From: Planctomycetota bacterium
Lineage (GTDB): Bacteria > Planctomycetota > Planctomycetia > Planctomycetales > Planctomycetaceae
Assembly: GCA_023417655.1 (NCBI GenBank)
Contig: JAEZFD010000036.1
Span: 1-52,006, forward strand
Length of the DNA: 52,006 bases
Direction of reading: 5' to 3'
This document shows positions 25,559 through 34,179 of the stretch, piece after piece. Numbering within the stretch: the first letter of the stretch is position 1; each line of letters begins with the position of its first letter. A model generated the notes under the pieces. It was not told the DNA's origin, made no database searches, and was given only the letters and a program-made list of their open reading frames with translations. The translations under genes were made by a program, and so were the position numbers.

Positions 25559-26124
25559 TCAAAGCATTTAGGGATCGCGGCGACAGAGTCCGTCAGGGCG
25601 ACGTTATCGCCAACGTTCAACACATTGAAAAAGTGACTCGGACTGTCGAATTTGTAGAGATTTCTACGGTCACATTCCCTTTGGTAGTGGTTCTCTCTCA
25701 AGATTGCGACTTAGAGCAAGACTATCGAACTAGGCAATTTCATAATATTGGATCCTCCTCGGATCACGACAAGATTTTGGTCTCGGCCTTGGTCGCACCT
25801 CTTTATAATTTTGACCATGTGAAGCAGGGAGATCATCTCTCGGATCTGGGTAGGAGATCTCAGAAACTAAACAGCGAGAGGGGACGTTACGTGAAGTCAA
25901 ATCAGTCTCCCCGGTATCACTATCTCGAGTTCCCGCAGAATGTTCCTGTTGTGGATTCTGTCGTTGATTTTAAACACTACTTCTCAGTGAGCTTGGATTA
26001 CCTGGCGGAGACGAAGGTAGATCACTTTATCTGCAAGATTGCTGAAATCTACCGGGAGGATCTGAGTCTAAGGTTTGCGAACTTTCTTTGCCGCATAGGT
26101 CTCCCTGATCCCGCATTGCAGTAG
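25555..26124 (+). CDS. Hypothetical protein with SQDCDL motif, cassette gene 3
   Basis: 189 residues. The ATG overlaps the stop of the preceding gene in an ATGA arrangement, and there is no good ribosome-binding site, so translational coupling is likely. The most conserved-looking part is a hydrophobic strand followed by LSQDCDLEQDYRTR at about residues 46-60, with clustered Asp, Cys and Glu that could bind metal or form an active site. Later segments include SPRYHYLEFPQ (about 122) and a C-terminal helix. I do not recognise the family. Base composition matches the two upstream genes. Confidence 0.65.
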   Translation: MIKAFRDRGDRVRQGDVIANVQHIEKVTRTVEFVEISTVTFPLVVVLSQDCDLEQDYRTRQFHNIGSSSDHDKILVSALVAPLYNFDHVKQGDHLSDLGRRSQKLNSERGRYVKSNQSPRYHYLEFPQNVPVVDSVVDFKHYFSVSLDYLAETKVDHFICKIAEIYREDLSLRFANFLCRIGLPDPALQ

Positions 26125-26387
26125 GAGTCACGGTCATCCAGGTCGGTGTGATGCAGTGATCGCGCCCGGCCGGAAGCGGGATACGCGCTATTCATGGCGC
26201 GGAATGACTTGGCAGAAATGCAGTCGCGTAGGCTAGCATGGCGAAAGCGTCACCCAGCTCTTGAGTGATCATTCGGAAGGCTGAGAGACGACGATGTCAC
26301 GTTCGACAAGGCGGAACGATGCGGGCATGGGACCAGGTATTGTTGAATAACCGCCCACGCCGTCGGGGCCTCTCGTGAAGACCTTGG

Positions 26388-26705
26388 TTACTTAAGCAGC
26401 GTCAGCAGCATGGTAACAGGGGTGTCGGCCTGAATACTGTGGGGTGTCTTCGCTGCCATCTGGATCCAGGTTCCCGGTCCACTCTTCACCGTTTCTTGCC
26501 CCACCGTTATTGTCGCTTCACCCTCGATGATTTGAACGATCGCGGGGAAGGGAGCGACGTGTTCGGCCAGTCCGCTTCCGGCGGCGAAGACGAACAGAAG
26601 GACCTTGGTCTTCTCGTCATCTGATAGCACGACGCTCTTCTTGCCGGACTCCGGCAGTGGGAGCACTTCGGTCAACTGGCGGATCTGGTAATTGCTGTTT
26701 GTCAT
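26388..26705 (-). CDS. Small cupin-domain protein
   Basis: 105 residues from the ATG at 26705, which has AAGGG 6 nt upstream; a longer frame to 26789 adds an unconserved tail. It is a single cupin barrel: AAGSGLAEHVAPFPAIVQIIEGEATITVGQE covers cupin motif 1 (with one His and one Glu), and the second motif is GPGTWIQMAAKTPHSIQA. Two histidines and a Glu suggest a metal site. Such small cupins often detoxify or sense small molecules; no substrate can be given. The stop lies about 260 bp from the cassette. Confidence 0.85.
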   Translation of the reverse strand: MTNSNYQIRQLTEVLPLPESGKKSVVLSDDEKTKVLLFVFAAGSGLAEHVAPFPAIVQIIEGEATITVGQETVKSGPGTWIQMAAKTPHSIQADTPVTMLLTLLK

Positions 26706-26835
26706 CAGAGCCCTTTCGCTCATTTTCAAAGGGCAGGCTTCTGCCGGCGCTCCAGTTTCAATGCAGCGGTGCATGTATGCGTCCGCCATACCTCTCTTCG
26801 GAGAGAACAGGCGGACGGATGTATGCTAAATGTTG

Positions 26836-26874
26836 AATCCGGGAGCGTGCGGTCGAGTGGCACACTCCCGGATT
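26836..26874 (-). terminator. Terminator hairpin after NhaA fusion gene
   Basis: Stem AATCCGGGAG-C-GTGC with GCAC-A-CTCCCGGATT, about 65 bp past the stop of the minus-strand NhaA gene. Confidence 0.6.
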
Positions 26875-26938
26875 TCGAGTCGGGATGAATTCAACTTTCC
26901 ATTACACCAATCAGCAGATCGGACTCAGATGCGTCAGA

Positions 26939-28777
26939 TTAGCTTAAAGGTGCTGTATCGTTAGTGGCTTGAATTATGGGGGCTGGTGCAGGCTTTTTCC
27001 ACAGGATCAGCGCACCAACAACTCCGGCTGTGATTGAGGCCATGAAGATCGCGATCTTCGAGGCCGCCTGATGTCCATCATCTGTGAATGCCAAGTCAGA
27101 GATAAAGAGCGACATCGTGAACCCGATGCCGCCTAAGGCCCCGGCACCACATACCTGACGCCATGTATAGGCATTGGGCTTCACCGCGACTCCGGATTTG
27201 ACCGCCAGCCATGCGGCGACGACGAGGCCTAATGGTTTTCCGATAACCAGCCCGAAGATGATCGCCGCCATCAGGCGTCCGTTGCCTTCGAATGCTCCCA
27301 TGGACCAGGCCACACCGGCATTCGCCAAGGCGAAGATGGGAAGTACCACGTAGCTCGACCATGGTTCGACGGCCCGGAGGAGCTTGTCAGTCGGCGACTC
27401 GATTCGCGAATAGATTGCATCGAGCGTTACTAGAACGTCTTCGGACGGCCCTGAACGCATGGCTTCGCCAATGTGTTCGTCTTCACGATGAATCAACGTC
27501 GCGGCCTGAGCCAAGAGAGCTGGCAGCTTGGCAGGCGGGAGGGCAGGGATCAATATCGCAAGAAGCACTCCAGCGAGTGTCGCATGGAGACCAGCCTCAT
27601 GAAGAAGGAACCAGAGTGCGATGCCGCAGACCATGTACGGCAACGTCCGGTACACGCCAGCCCGGTTGAGCAGGAAGATAAATCCAGTCAGAACTCCGCT
27701 TGCAATGAGATAACTGGTGTGAAGCTCGCCTGTGTAGAACAGGGCAATCACGAGAATCGCCACGATGTCATCGATGATGACCGCCGCAGTGAGGAAGACT
27801 CGGAGTTCGATGGGGACCCGGTCGCGGAGTAGCACGATCATCGCCACCGCGAAGGCCGTGTCGGTTCCAATCGGAATTCCCCAGCCATGACGCAACTCTG
27901 GCGGCGCAATGGCAGCAAAGATCGCGGCAGGAAGCAGAATTCCCCCTAACGCAGAGACGACTGGCAGTGCCCCAGCTCTGAAGCTGGAAAGGTGGCCCAC
28001 CGTGAACTCCCGTTTGATCTCCAGGCCGACCACGAAGAAGAAGACGGTCAGCAGGCCGTGGTTCACCCAGTGAATGAGCGAATGTGTGAATTCGGTCGTT
28101 CCCCAGCGAATGCCGAACGGAGTTTCCCACCAGGCGGCATAAGCTGGCCCCAGGAAGGAATTGCTGAGGAGCAGCGCGATCAGCGTCGCGAGTCCCAGCA
28201 GAAGACCAGAGGAGGGCCCCCAACTCACGAATCTGAACGCCGCTGACTGGATGCGGTGTCCCAAAGTCCCGAGCATGGCGTCAGCGAGCGAACTCTCGTC
28301 CCACGCTCCGTCGTACCGGCGGCCGTTGATGAAGAAGGAAGGTGTCGTCGTGACACCGCTCTGTGTCGCCTCTTCAATGTCGTTGGAGACTTGCTCGCGC
28401 GCCTCCTTGAGTTCAGCCTGCGGGATGTCGTTGGGCGATGGAACCCCGAATCGCTGCGCAATTTCATTCAGCTGATTCTGGGAGAGGCCGGGTCCGCACT
28501 CCATGATGGCTTCATGGATCTCCCAGAATTTGCCCGTCGCTTTTCCTGCGAATTCCGCGAAGTCGGCCGCCTGTCGGGATTTCGGGATCTCAGTTCGAGG
28601 GAGGTGGCGGAAGACGTAAGACATCCGGTCGCCGAAACGACTTCTCAATCGTTCTACCACCTCGTGAACCGCGTAGGAGCGGGCGCAGGCGTAACTTCCG
28701 TACTGCACCAGCACCATCTCTGCGTCAGGTGGGCCAATGATGTGGTCGTGTCGAACGTCGACGGGCGGTTTCAGCAT
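26939..28777 (-). CDS. Na+/H+ antiporter NhaA with N-terminal DsbA/thioredoxin-like domain
   Basis: 612 residues. The C-terminal 430 residues are NhaA: about 12 helices, with GTDTAFAVAMIVLL (about 304) and the ion-binding pair IIDDIVAILVIAL (Asp 336 and 337) as in E. coli NhaA Asp163/164. It exchanges Na+ or Li+ for protons. The N-terminal 170 residues are a DsbA-like (Thioredoxin_4) fold with the cis-Pro motif TTTPSFFING near 144-152. Its active site, normally CPYC, is CARS (31-34), so one thiol remains. DsbA-like/NhaA fusions are known in several phyla. The start ATG at 28777 begins the thioredoxin domain without a signal peptide, so that domain probably faces the cytoplasm. Confidence 0.92.
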   Translation of the reverse strand: MLKPPVDVRHDHIIGPPDAEMVLVQYGSYACARSYAVHEVVERLRSRFGDRMSYVFRHLPRTEIPKSRQAADFAEFAGKATGKFWEIHEAIMECGPGLSQNQLNEIAQRFGVPSPNDIPQAELKEAREQVSNDIEEATQSGVTTTPSFFINGRRYDGAWDESSLADAMLGTLGHRIQSAAFRFVSWGPSSGLLLGLATLIALLLSNSFLGPAYAAWWETPFGIRWGTTEFTHSLIHWVNHGLLTVFFFVVGLEIKREFTVGHLSSFRAGALPVVSALGGILLPAAIFAAIAPPELRHGWGIPIGTDTAFAVAMIVLLRDRVPIELRVFLTAAVIIDDIVAILVIALFYTGELHTSYLIASGVLTGFIFLLNRAGVYRTLPYMVCGIALWFLLHEAGLHATLAGVLLAILIPALPPAKLPALLAQAATLIHREDEHIGEAMRSGPSEDVLVTLDAIYSRIESPTDKLLRAVEPWSSYVVLPIFALANAGVAWSMGAFEGNGRLMAAIIFGLVIGKPLGLVVAAWLAVKSGVAVKPNAYTWRQVCGAGALGGIGFTMSLFISDLAFTDDGHQAASKIAIFMASITAGVVGALILWKKPAPAPIIQATNDTAPLS

Positions 28778-29218
28778 CAGTCAGACTTTCTCATCATGAG
28801 GCAGTGAGTGTTCTGGCGGATCCTGGAGTCATCAGCGGACTCTGATCGGGCAGGGGAGACTCGGGACAATTGCGACAATTGAAGCCGATTGTGGACAAGC
28901 TCGGCCTGTCCTGCGGGCCGTTGAGTAAGTGAGTCAGGGGTGAGCAGCGAGGGGCCGCCGCCTGATTTCAGCAACGAAAATTGTCAGCATTTGGATCAAT
29001 AATATTGGCAAGGTCCCGCATTTCCACCGCCCCTTTCGCTCCGCCTACGCAGAGCGAGCGGAGAAAGCGGGAAGATTCGCCCCATCGACTGGGAACTCAT
29101 CCGTCTTGTCGCTTCGAAACTGGCTGCTGCCACTGAGGGCATTGCCTCGGAACCGTGGAAATGAAGAGCGATTGACGTTCCTCTTCTGAGATCCACGGTG
29201 CTGCACTGGTCTGTTCTC
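28778..29218. other. Intergenic region between NhaA fusion gene and sigma operon end
   Basis: About 440 bp, with the NhaA promoter on the left and the 3' end of the minus-strand sigma operon on the right. Apart from the hairpin at 29030-29071, I see no gene or RNA. Confidence 0.4.
29030..29071 (-). terminator. Possible terminator or processing hairpin of sigma operon
   Basis: Imperfect 13-14-bp inverted repeat (CCCCTTTCGCTCCGC with GCGGAGAAAGCGGG), about 150 bp past the last gene of the sigma operon. No T tract, so the role is unsure. Confidence 0.35.
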
Positions 29219-29650
29219 TCATTTCCTCGCAGACAATTCCTCGACGCGATCCGTGAGTTGACGGATCTGAGCGGCGAGTTCTGTGAGGGCGGTTTCCTGG
29301 AATTCATGTCGGGCCCAGACATATCCGAAGCCGCGATAGGACAGGAGCCCAACGCATCCCAGGACGGTCACGCCTGCGCCGGCGAGGAGGAGTGTGAAGC
29401 CTGAGGTCGTCAGCCAGCGGATCTCCTGCGGATTGCTGGCGGCGATGAGAACGGTGATGTACCCGAGGAGCATCAGCAGTGCTCCTGCGAGACTGACGAA
29501 GAGGGCAGATCGTCCGCGTCGTTTCATTCGAGTCATTTTTTCACCCAGGCGCTGACGGAGTTCCTTCAGCGCTTCGCCGCTGGGCTGCTCATCGCAGGCG
29601 ATCAGGCGTCGGATCAAGCTCTGCGTCGTATCACTCTGGTTTGCCGGCAT
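29219..29650 (-). CDS. Two-helix membrane protein, putative partner of ECF sigma factor
   Basis: 143 residues from the ATG at 29650, with AGGAG about 8 nt upstream. The first 45 residues are charged and probably cytoplasmic (IRRLIACDEQPSGEALKELR). Two hydrophobic helices follow at about 47-67 and 77-102, then a helical tail (QETALTELAAQIRQLTDRVEEL). The gene overlaps the end of the sigma gene by about 20 bp, so the two are made together. Position suggests a membrane-bound anti-sigma or sensor, but the zinc anti-sigma HxxxCxxC motif is absent and I recognise no family. Confidence 0.75.
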   Translation of the reverse strand: MPANQSDTTQSLIRRLIACDEQPSGEALKELRQRLGEKMTRMKRRGRSALFVSLAGALLMLLGYITVLIAASNPQEIRWLTTSGFTLLLAGAGVTVLGCVGLLSYRGFGYVWARHEFQETALTELAAQIRQLTDRVEELSARK

Positions 29651-30182
29651 GGATCTGCTCCTGAAGAATGGCTGTGATTTCCTGACTTGCATGATGAAGC
29701 CGCGACTTCGCGGTCCCGATCGGACAACCGGTGGCGAAAGAGATTTCGGGGATCGACAGGCCCTCGAGAAACCGCAAGGTCAGCACCTCCCGATGCACAG
29801 GTGACATTCGCGACAGGGCGAAGTGAACCATTTCAGCGGATTCCATTGCGTCACTGGCGTTGCTTCCGACGGGCGGGGGAGATTGCCGTTGCTCCGCGAC
29901 CTGCCGCTGGCGAGCTTCCTTCCGTATCGCTGTGACAACTTTTCCGTGGGCGATTCGGTAAACCCACGCCCGAAAGTTGTCAGGTGACCGCAGGGATGAT
30001 CGCGTTTTCCATGCGTGCAGCCAGACTTCCTGGAGTGTGTCGAGGGCGCGCTCGGGGTCTCGCTCGAATCGACTCAGGAAGTACAGCAGACGTCTCTCAA
30101 ACGCCTGCACCAGTTTCAGGAAGGCGTCTGAGTTCCCCTGCTGGAACTGTAGAACCAGAAATCGCTCGCGCACTCTGTCCAC
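29631..30182 (-). CDS. ECF-family RNA polymerase sigma factor
   Basis: 183 residues from a GTG at 30182. Region 2 is visible at about 15-85 (FERRLLYFLSRFERDPERALDTLQEVWLHAW, then NFRAWVYRIAHGKV), and region 4 at about 120-175 (LSRMSPVHREVLTLRFLEGLSIPEISFATG, then CPIGTAKSRLHHA), the helix-turn-helix that reads the -35 box. Regions 1 and 3 are missing, as expected for ECF sigmas. It directs transcription in response to an unknown envelope signal, probably through the overlapping membrane gene. It diverges from polA with a 270-bp spacer. Confidence 0.92.
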   Translation of the reverse strand: MDRVRERFLVLQFQQGNSDAFLKLVQAFERRLLYFLSRFERDPERALDTLQEVWLHAWKTRSSLRSPDNFRAWVYRIAHGKVVTAIRKEARQRQVAEQRQSPPPVGSNASDAMESAEMVHFALSRMSPVHREVLTLRFLEGLSIPEISFATGCPIGTAKSRLHHASQEITAILQEQIHAGKPE

Positions 30183-30452
30183 AGTGATGACGCCTTCTCA
30201 GAAGGAGACCCTGATGTCGAATTCCTCAGACACGGTTCGGAAGCCGGTCTGCTTCCTGCAAGCCTGACTCCCTTAAGAGTCGCACGCCAATCGCGTTTCG
30301 TTCAAAGGAAATTGGGGAGATTTCGGAACTGAGCCGGATGGTGTGAATGCTGATTTCTTCCGTCTGCCGTTCCGGGGGGCTGTCAGCTATCATTGAGAAG
30401 TCGATGGCCGCGGCGCGGTCGCTCTCTTTGTCTGGTCGGAACTGACGGCGTT

Positions 30453-33260
30453 ATGGCATCCACTCTGTACATTGTTGACACGTTTTCTCTGGTGTTTCAG
30501 GTCTATCACGCGATTCGCCAGCCGATGACCGGAACCCGAGGACAGCCAACGAACGCCGTTTATGGAATCGTCGGCGACATTCAGCATTTGCTGAGAGACA
30601 AGCGACCGACGCATCTGGTCTTTGCGATGGAGTCCGCGGAGCCCGGCGAACGCAAGACGATTTACACCGAGTACAAGGCCAACCGTTCGGAGATGCCGGA
30701 CGATCTCCGCCCGCAGATTCCGATGATCATGGATGTGCTGGCAGGGTACCGGATTCCCGTGGTGACCTGCCCAGGCTGGGAGGCGGATGATGTCATTGCC
30801 ACGATGGCGGTGCAGGCGGCTGCGGCCGGGATCGACGTGCGAATTGTCAGCAATGACAAAGATCTGCGGCAGCTGATCAGTCCACGGGTGCAGCTCTATC
30901 ACATTCGCAAGAAGCAGTTCATGGATGAGCAGCATCTGCTGCAGGACTGGGGAATTCGCCCGGATCAGGTGATTGATTATCAGTCCTTGGTCGGAGATGC
31001 GGTTGATAACGTGCCGGGTGTGCCGGGAGTCGGTCCCAAGACCGCACGCACATTGCTGGAACGGTTCGACACACTGGAAGCCGTTCTCGACAACGCCGAT
31101 CAGGCGCCGGGGAAGAAGCTTGTTCAAAATCTGAAAGAGTTCCGTGATCAGGCGCTGATGAGTCGGGAGCTGGTGCGGTTGCGGACGGATCTCAAATGCG
31201 ACGTCGAATGGGACAATTATCGGGTGCAGGAACCTGACCGCCCCCGACTGCTGGAACTGTTCACAGATTACGGATTTCGTCGGTACGCCGAGGAGATGCA
31301 GACCGCTCAACTGCCGCCTGCACGAACAGGGATGCAGCAGTCGCTGTTTGGGAATGACGAGGATCTTCCGTCGAGACCCCGGGCATCTGAGAGTGCAAAA
31401 TCAACGGCCGACGAGCCTGAGGTTCTGCCGGTCATGGATCCCGGTGAGGTTCCACGTCACTGGGCCGTCATCGATACCCAGCCGGAGTTCGAGGCACTGC
31501 TGTTAAAGCTGAATGCCGCACCCAAGCTGTGCGTCGATCTTGAAACAGATGGCCTGAGCCCGATGGAGGACCCGATCGTCGGTTGGGCGATCTCCTTCAA
31601 ACATGGGGAAGGGTATTACATTCCCGTTAAAGGGCCGCTGGGATCAATGGTGCTGCCGGCACAGACCGTCATTAACGGCTTGAAGCCGATTCTGGAAGAT
31701 CCCAATCGCATCATCGTCAATCAGAACATCAAATTTGACTGGCTAGCATTGCGGGCCGCTGGAATCAACATCGCCCAGCACGGAGTGGATCCGATGATTG
31801 GCGATCATCTTCTCGAGGCCGGCGCCCGAAGCCATGGGCAGAATGAACTCGCGGTTCGCTACCTGAACCGGCGAATGATTCCGATCACGGATCTCATCGG
31901 CAAAGGGAAGAATCAGAAGAAGATGTCAGATGTCGACGTGCATGTCGTCGGCGAGTATGCCTCGGAAGATGCTGACTATGCATTGCAGCTGGCTGATCTG
32001 ATTGAGGTCAAGTTGAAGGAGACCAATCTCTGGGATCTGTACTGGAATCTCGAACGGAAGCTCATTCCGGTTCTTGTTGAGATGGAATGGAACGGCATTC
32101 GGATCAATGCGGATGAACTGAAACGGCAAAGCCATTCCGCTTCGCAGCGACTCGAAGAGTTGATGACCGAGATTCACGCGGCCGCGGGAAGATCATTCAA
32201 CATCGATTCCCCAAAGCAGCTGGCTCAGATTCTGTTTGAAGATCTGAAGCTGCCTGTTCAGAAGCGGACGAAGACCGGATTCAGCACCGATCAGGAAGTG
32301 CTCGAGAAACTGGCTCCAATGCACCCGTTGCCTCGACTGCTGATGGAACACCGGATGTTGTCGAAGCTGAAGGGAACCTATCTCGATCCGCTGCCGAGTA
32401 TGGTCAATCGCAACACCGGAAATCTGCATACCTCGTTCAGTCAGACGGCTGCGGCGACGGGGCGTCTCAGTTCCAACGACCCGAACCTGCAGAACATTCC
32501 GATCCGAACGCCTGAAGGAAGTCAGATCCGTCGGGCATTCATCCCGTCGCGCCCAGGCTGGAAGCTGGTCTGCCTCGACTATTCCCAGATCGAACTGCGG
32601 ATGTTGGCACACTTCTGCCAGGACGCCGCGATGCAGGAGTCCTTCCGGAAGGGCGAAGACATTCACGCGGCCGTGGCCGCGCAGGTCTATGGGGTCCCTG
32701 TCGTCGAGGTCACATCGGCACAGCGACGTGTCGCCAAGGCTGTGAACTTCGGCGTGATCTATGGGCAGACGGCATTCGGTCTCGCGGCGACTCTCGGCAT
32801 CTCTAAGGAAGAGGCCGCGAAGTTCATTGATGACTACTTCGAACGCTATGCGACGGTTCAGAAGTTCATCGAGACGACACTGGATGAGGTCCGTCGAACA
32901 GGCTACGCCAGAACGATCCTTGGCCGCCGCCGCAGTATCGATGGCATTCGTCCACGTATCTTCGGCAATCTGAACTTGCCGGAACGAACCGCCGTGAATG
33001 CGGTGATTCAGGGATCAGCGGCCGACCTGATTAAACAGGCGATGATCAACGTCTTCGATCGGCTGCGTCGAGAGAATCACCCCGCCCGAATGCTGCTGCA
33101 GATTCACGACGAACTGGTGTTTGAAGCTCCGGCGGAAGAGGTGATGTCACTCGTTGCTCTCGCCCGTGAGGAGATGTCGACCGCTCTTGAGCTGAACGTG
33201 CCGATCGTCGTAGACGCAAAGTTCGGAGACAACTGGCTGGACACCCAACCTGCGGTCTAG
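30453..33260 (+). CDS. polA: DNA polymerase I
   Basis: 935 residues from the ATG at 30453 (MASTLYIVDTFSLVF). Three domains are present. First, the 5'-3' exonuclease/FEN domain (about 1-290; WEADDVIATMA, then SNDKDLRQL, then GVPGVGPKTARTLL). Second, a 3'-5' proofreading domain with intact motifs: exo I in CVDLETDG, exo II NQNIKFDW, exo III YASEDADYA. Third, the family A polymerase domain with motif A DYSQIELRML (Asp 709), motif B RRVAKAVNFGVIYG and motif C HDELVFE (His 885, Asp 886). Fills gaps in repair and replaces RNA primers. It appears fully active and monocistronic. A 20-codon upstream extension (from 30393) is unlikely. Confidence 0.97.
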   Translation: MASTLYIVDTFSLVFQVYHAIRQPMTGTRGQPTNAVYGIVGDIQHLLRDKRPTHLVFAMESAEPGERKTIYTEYKANRSEMPDDLRPQIPMIMDVLAGYRIPVVTCPGWEADDVIATMAVQAAAAGIDVRIVSNDKDLRQLISPRVQLYHIRKKQFMDEQHLLQDWGIRPDQVIDYQSLVGDAVDNVPGVPGVGPKTARTLLERFDTLEAVLDNADQAPGKKLVQNLKEFRDQALMSRELVRLRTDLKCDVEWDNYRVQEPDRPRLLELFTDYGFRRYAEEMQTAQLPPARTGMQQSLFGNDEDLPSRPRASESAKSTADEPEVLPVMDPGEVPRHWAVIDTQPEFEALLLKLNAAPKLCVDLETDGLSPMEDPIVGWAISFKHGEGYYIPVKGPLGSMVLPAQTVINGLKPILEDPNRIIVNQNIKFDWLALRAAGINIAQHGVDPMIGDHLLEAGARSHGQNELAVRYLNRRMIPITDLIGKGKNQKKMSDVDVHVVGEYASEDADYALQLADLIEVKLKETNLWDLYWNLERKLIPVLVEMEWNGIRINADELKRQSHSASQRLEELMTEIHAAAGRSFNIDSPKQLAQILFEDLKLPVQKRTKTGFSTDQEVLEKLAPMHPLPRLLMEHRMLSKLKGTYLDPLPSMVNRNTGNLHTSFSQTAAATGRLSSNDPNLQNIPIRTPEGSQIRRAFIPSRPGWKLVCLDYSQIELRMLAHFCQDAAMQESFRKGEDIHAAVAAQVYGVPVVEVTSAQRRVAKAVNFGVIYGQTAFGLAATLGISKEEAAKFIDDYFERYATVQKFIETTLDEVRRTGYARTILGRRRSIDGIRPRIFGNLNLPERTAVNAVIQGSAADLIKQAMINVFDRLRRENHPARMLLQIHDELVFEAPAEEVMSLVALAREEMSTALELNVPIVVDAKFGDNWLDTQPAV

Positions 33261-33311
33261 ATCGGTTTAAAGACCGCTGAATAATGATTATGTGGAACGT
33301 GGAGAATCACG

Positions 33312-33881
33312 CTATTCACATGCCGCGATCTGTTCGAGAGAAGATTCGATTTTCCGCACGAGTGCGCGGTTCCGGCATTCGTGAAGTTGGCGTTCCAGTG
33401 CGTTGTTCACCGCCGAAATGACTTCGGCCTCTTGTACAACACTCTGCTTGATCATGTCATTTGCGGCGAGCCAATAACTCACTTCGCACCATCTCCAGAG
33501 AGGCATATTCTCGCTCAGGTGACAAGCTGGCGGTGGGAAGCCTCCCGGGCCGCGACTTCCCGAAATGTAGAGAGAAATCAATTGCCTGGTTCGCCCACAG
33601 CGGCGTGCGATTTCCGCCTGGGTGACAAGATTACACTCGTCAACTTGCTCGACGATGGCTCCGATATTGGCGGTACTCACGTCATGGATCGCTGAGAGGA
33701 CGGCGTCCAGAAAGCTCGTCGACTCGCGGCAGAATTCGAGACTGAAGGCACCGTGTTGGATACTGATCGTTGCATCGTCACAGCCAGCCTCAAATAACGC
33801 ATTTTCGACTTCGGTAGTCAGTTCACGAACGCCTCCCAGAATGAGAGTGAATTCGTATTCATGACTGGGCATGCTGGACAT
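33312..33881 (-). CDS. HTH DNA-binding protein, putative antitoxin of a two-gene unit
   Basis: 189 residues from the ATG at 33881 with AAAGGAG 8 nt upstream. An N-terminal domain (YEFTLILGGVRELTTEVENALFEAGCDDATISI) leads to a helix-turn-helix at about 86-108 (LVTQAEIARRCGRTRQLISLY), then a basic, Pro-rich wing (GSRGPGGFPPP) and a helical C-terminus with PLWRWCEVSYWL. The overall pattern (AGCDDA... followed by an HTH that replaces a regulator N-terminus) matches a widespread family of small HTH proteins of unknown role. It starts 29 bp after the stop of the HicA-like gene on the same strand. I infer a DNA-binding antitoxin or regulator; no toxin activity has been shown. Confidence 0.65.
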   Translation of the reverse strand: MSSMPSHEYEFTLILGGVRELTTEVENALFEAGCDDATISIQHGAFSLEFCRESTSFLDAVLSAIHDVSTANIGAIVEQVDECNLVTQAEIARRCGRTRQLISLYISGSRGPGGFPPPACHLSENMPLWRWCEVSYWLAANDMIKQSVVQEAEVISAVNNALERQLHECRNRALVRKIESSLEQIAACE

Positions 33882-33910
33882 TTCATCTCTCCTTTCACAG
33901 CGTTCTGGTC

Positions 33911-34144
33911 TCAACTTTTCGGGGGATGAGGACACTGGTCCACTTTTCTACGAATTTGTCGAGCGTGATTTTCAGGAACTCGCGGCGTGGACCAAACTGA
34001 AATGATGCATCCCTCTACGGTTGCGTGCGGACAAAGAAGCCGACCCCACGCGTGCTGTCCCGAAACGACAACTCTCCAACCGAGTTGCTCGGCATGCCTG
34101 ACGGCGCCTTCGATGTGTTTGTCAGGATGCCTTGGCCGTGACAT
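33911..34144 (-). CDS. HicA-like small protein, putative toxin
   Basis: 77 residues. The layout recalls HicA mRNA-interferase folds: helix (HPDKHIEGAVRHAEQLGW), strand with a conserved His (RVVVSGQHAWGRLLCP), then ISVWSTPRVPENHARQIRRKV. The His-rich HAWGRL segment occupies the place of the catalytic His in HicA. Similar proteins of 70-90 residues are common next to HTH genes, as here. It is first in the unit, as hicA is in classical hicAB. The ATG at 34144 has no ribosome-binding site; the proposed promoter would give a leaderless transcript. The toxin role is inferred from arrangement and weak fold similarity. Confidence 0.6.
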   Translation of the reverse strand: MSRPRHPDKHIEGAVRHAEQLGWRVVVSGQHAWGRLLCPHATVEGCIISVWSTPRVPENHARQIRRKVDQCPHPPKS

Positions 34145-34150
34145 CTGTCT

Positions 34151-34179
34151 ACTCTAGATCGACTGTTGACACGTGTCAA
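34151..34179 (-). promoter_or_regulatory. Promoter of the HicA-like/HTH unit, probably leaderless
   Basis: On the minus strand TTGACA (34179-34174, perfect consensus) and TAGAGT (34156-34151, 4 of 6) are 17 bp apart. The -10 box ends 6 nt before the ATG at 34144, so transcription should begin at or next to the start codon. Confidence 0.6.

Noticed and set aside
30390..31310. 306-codon minus-strand frame opposite polA
   Set aside because: The plus strand encodes conserved polymerase I domains here; the minus frame is a codon-usage artefact.
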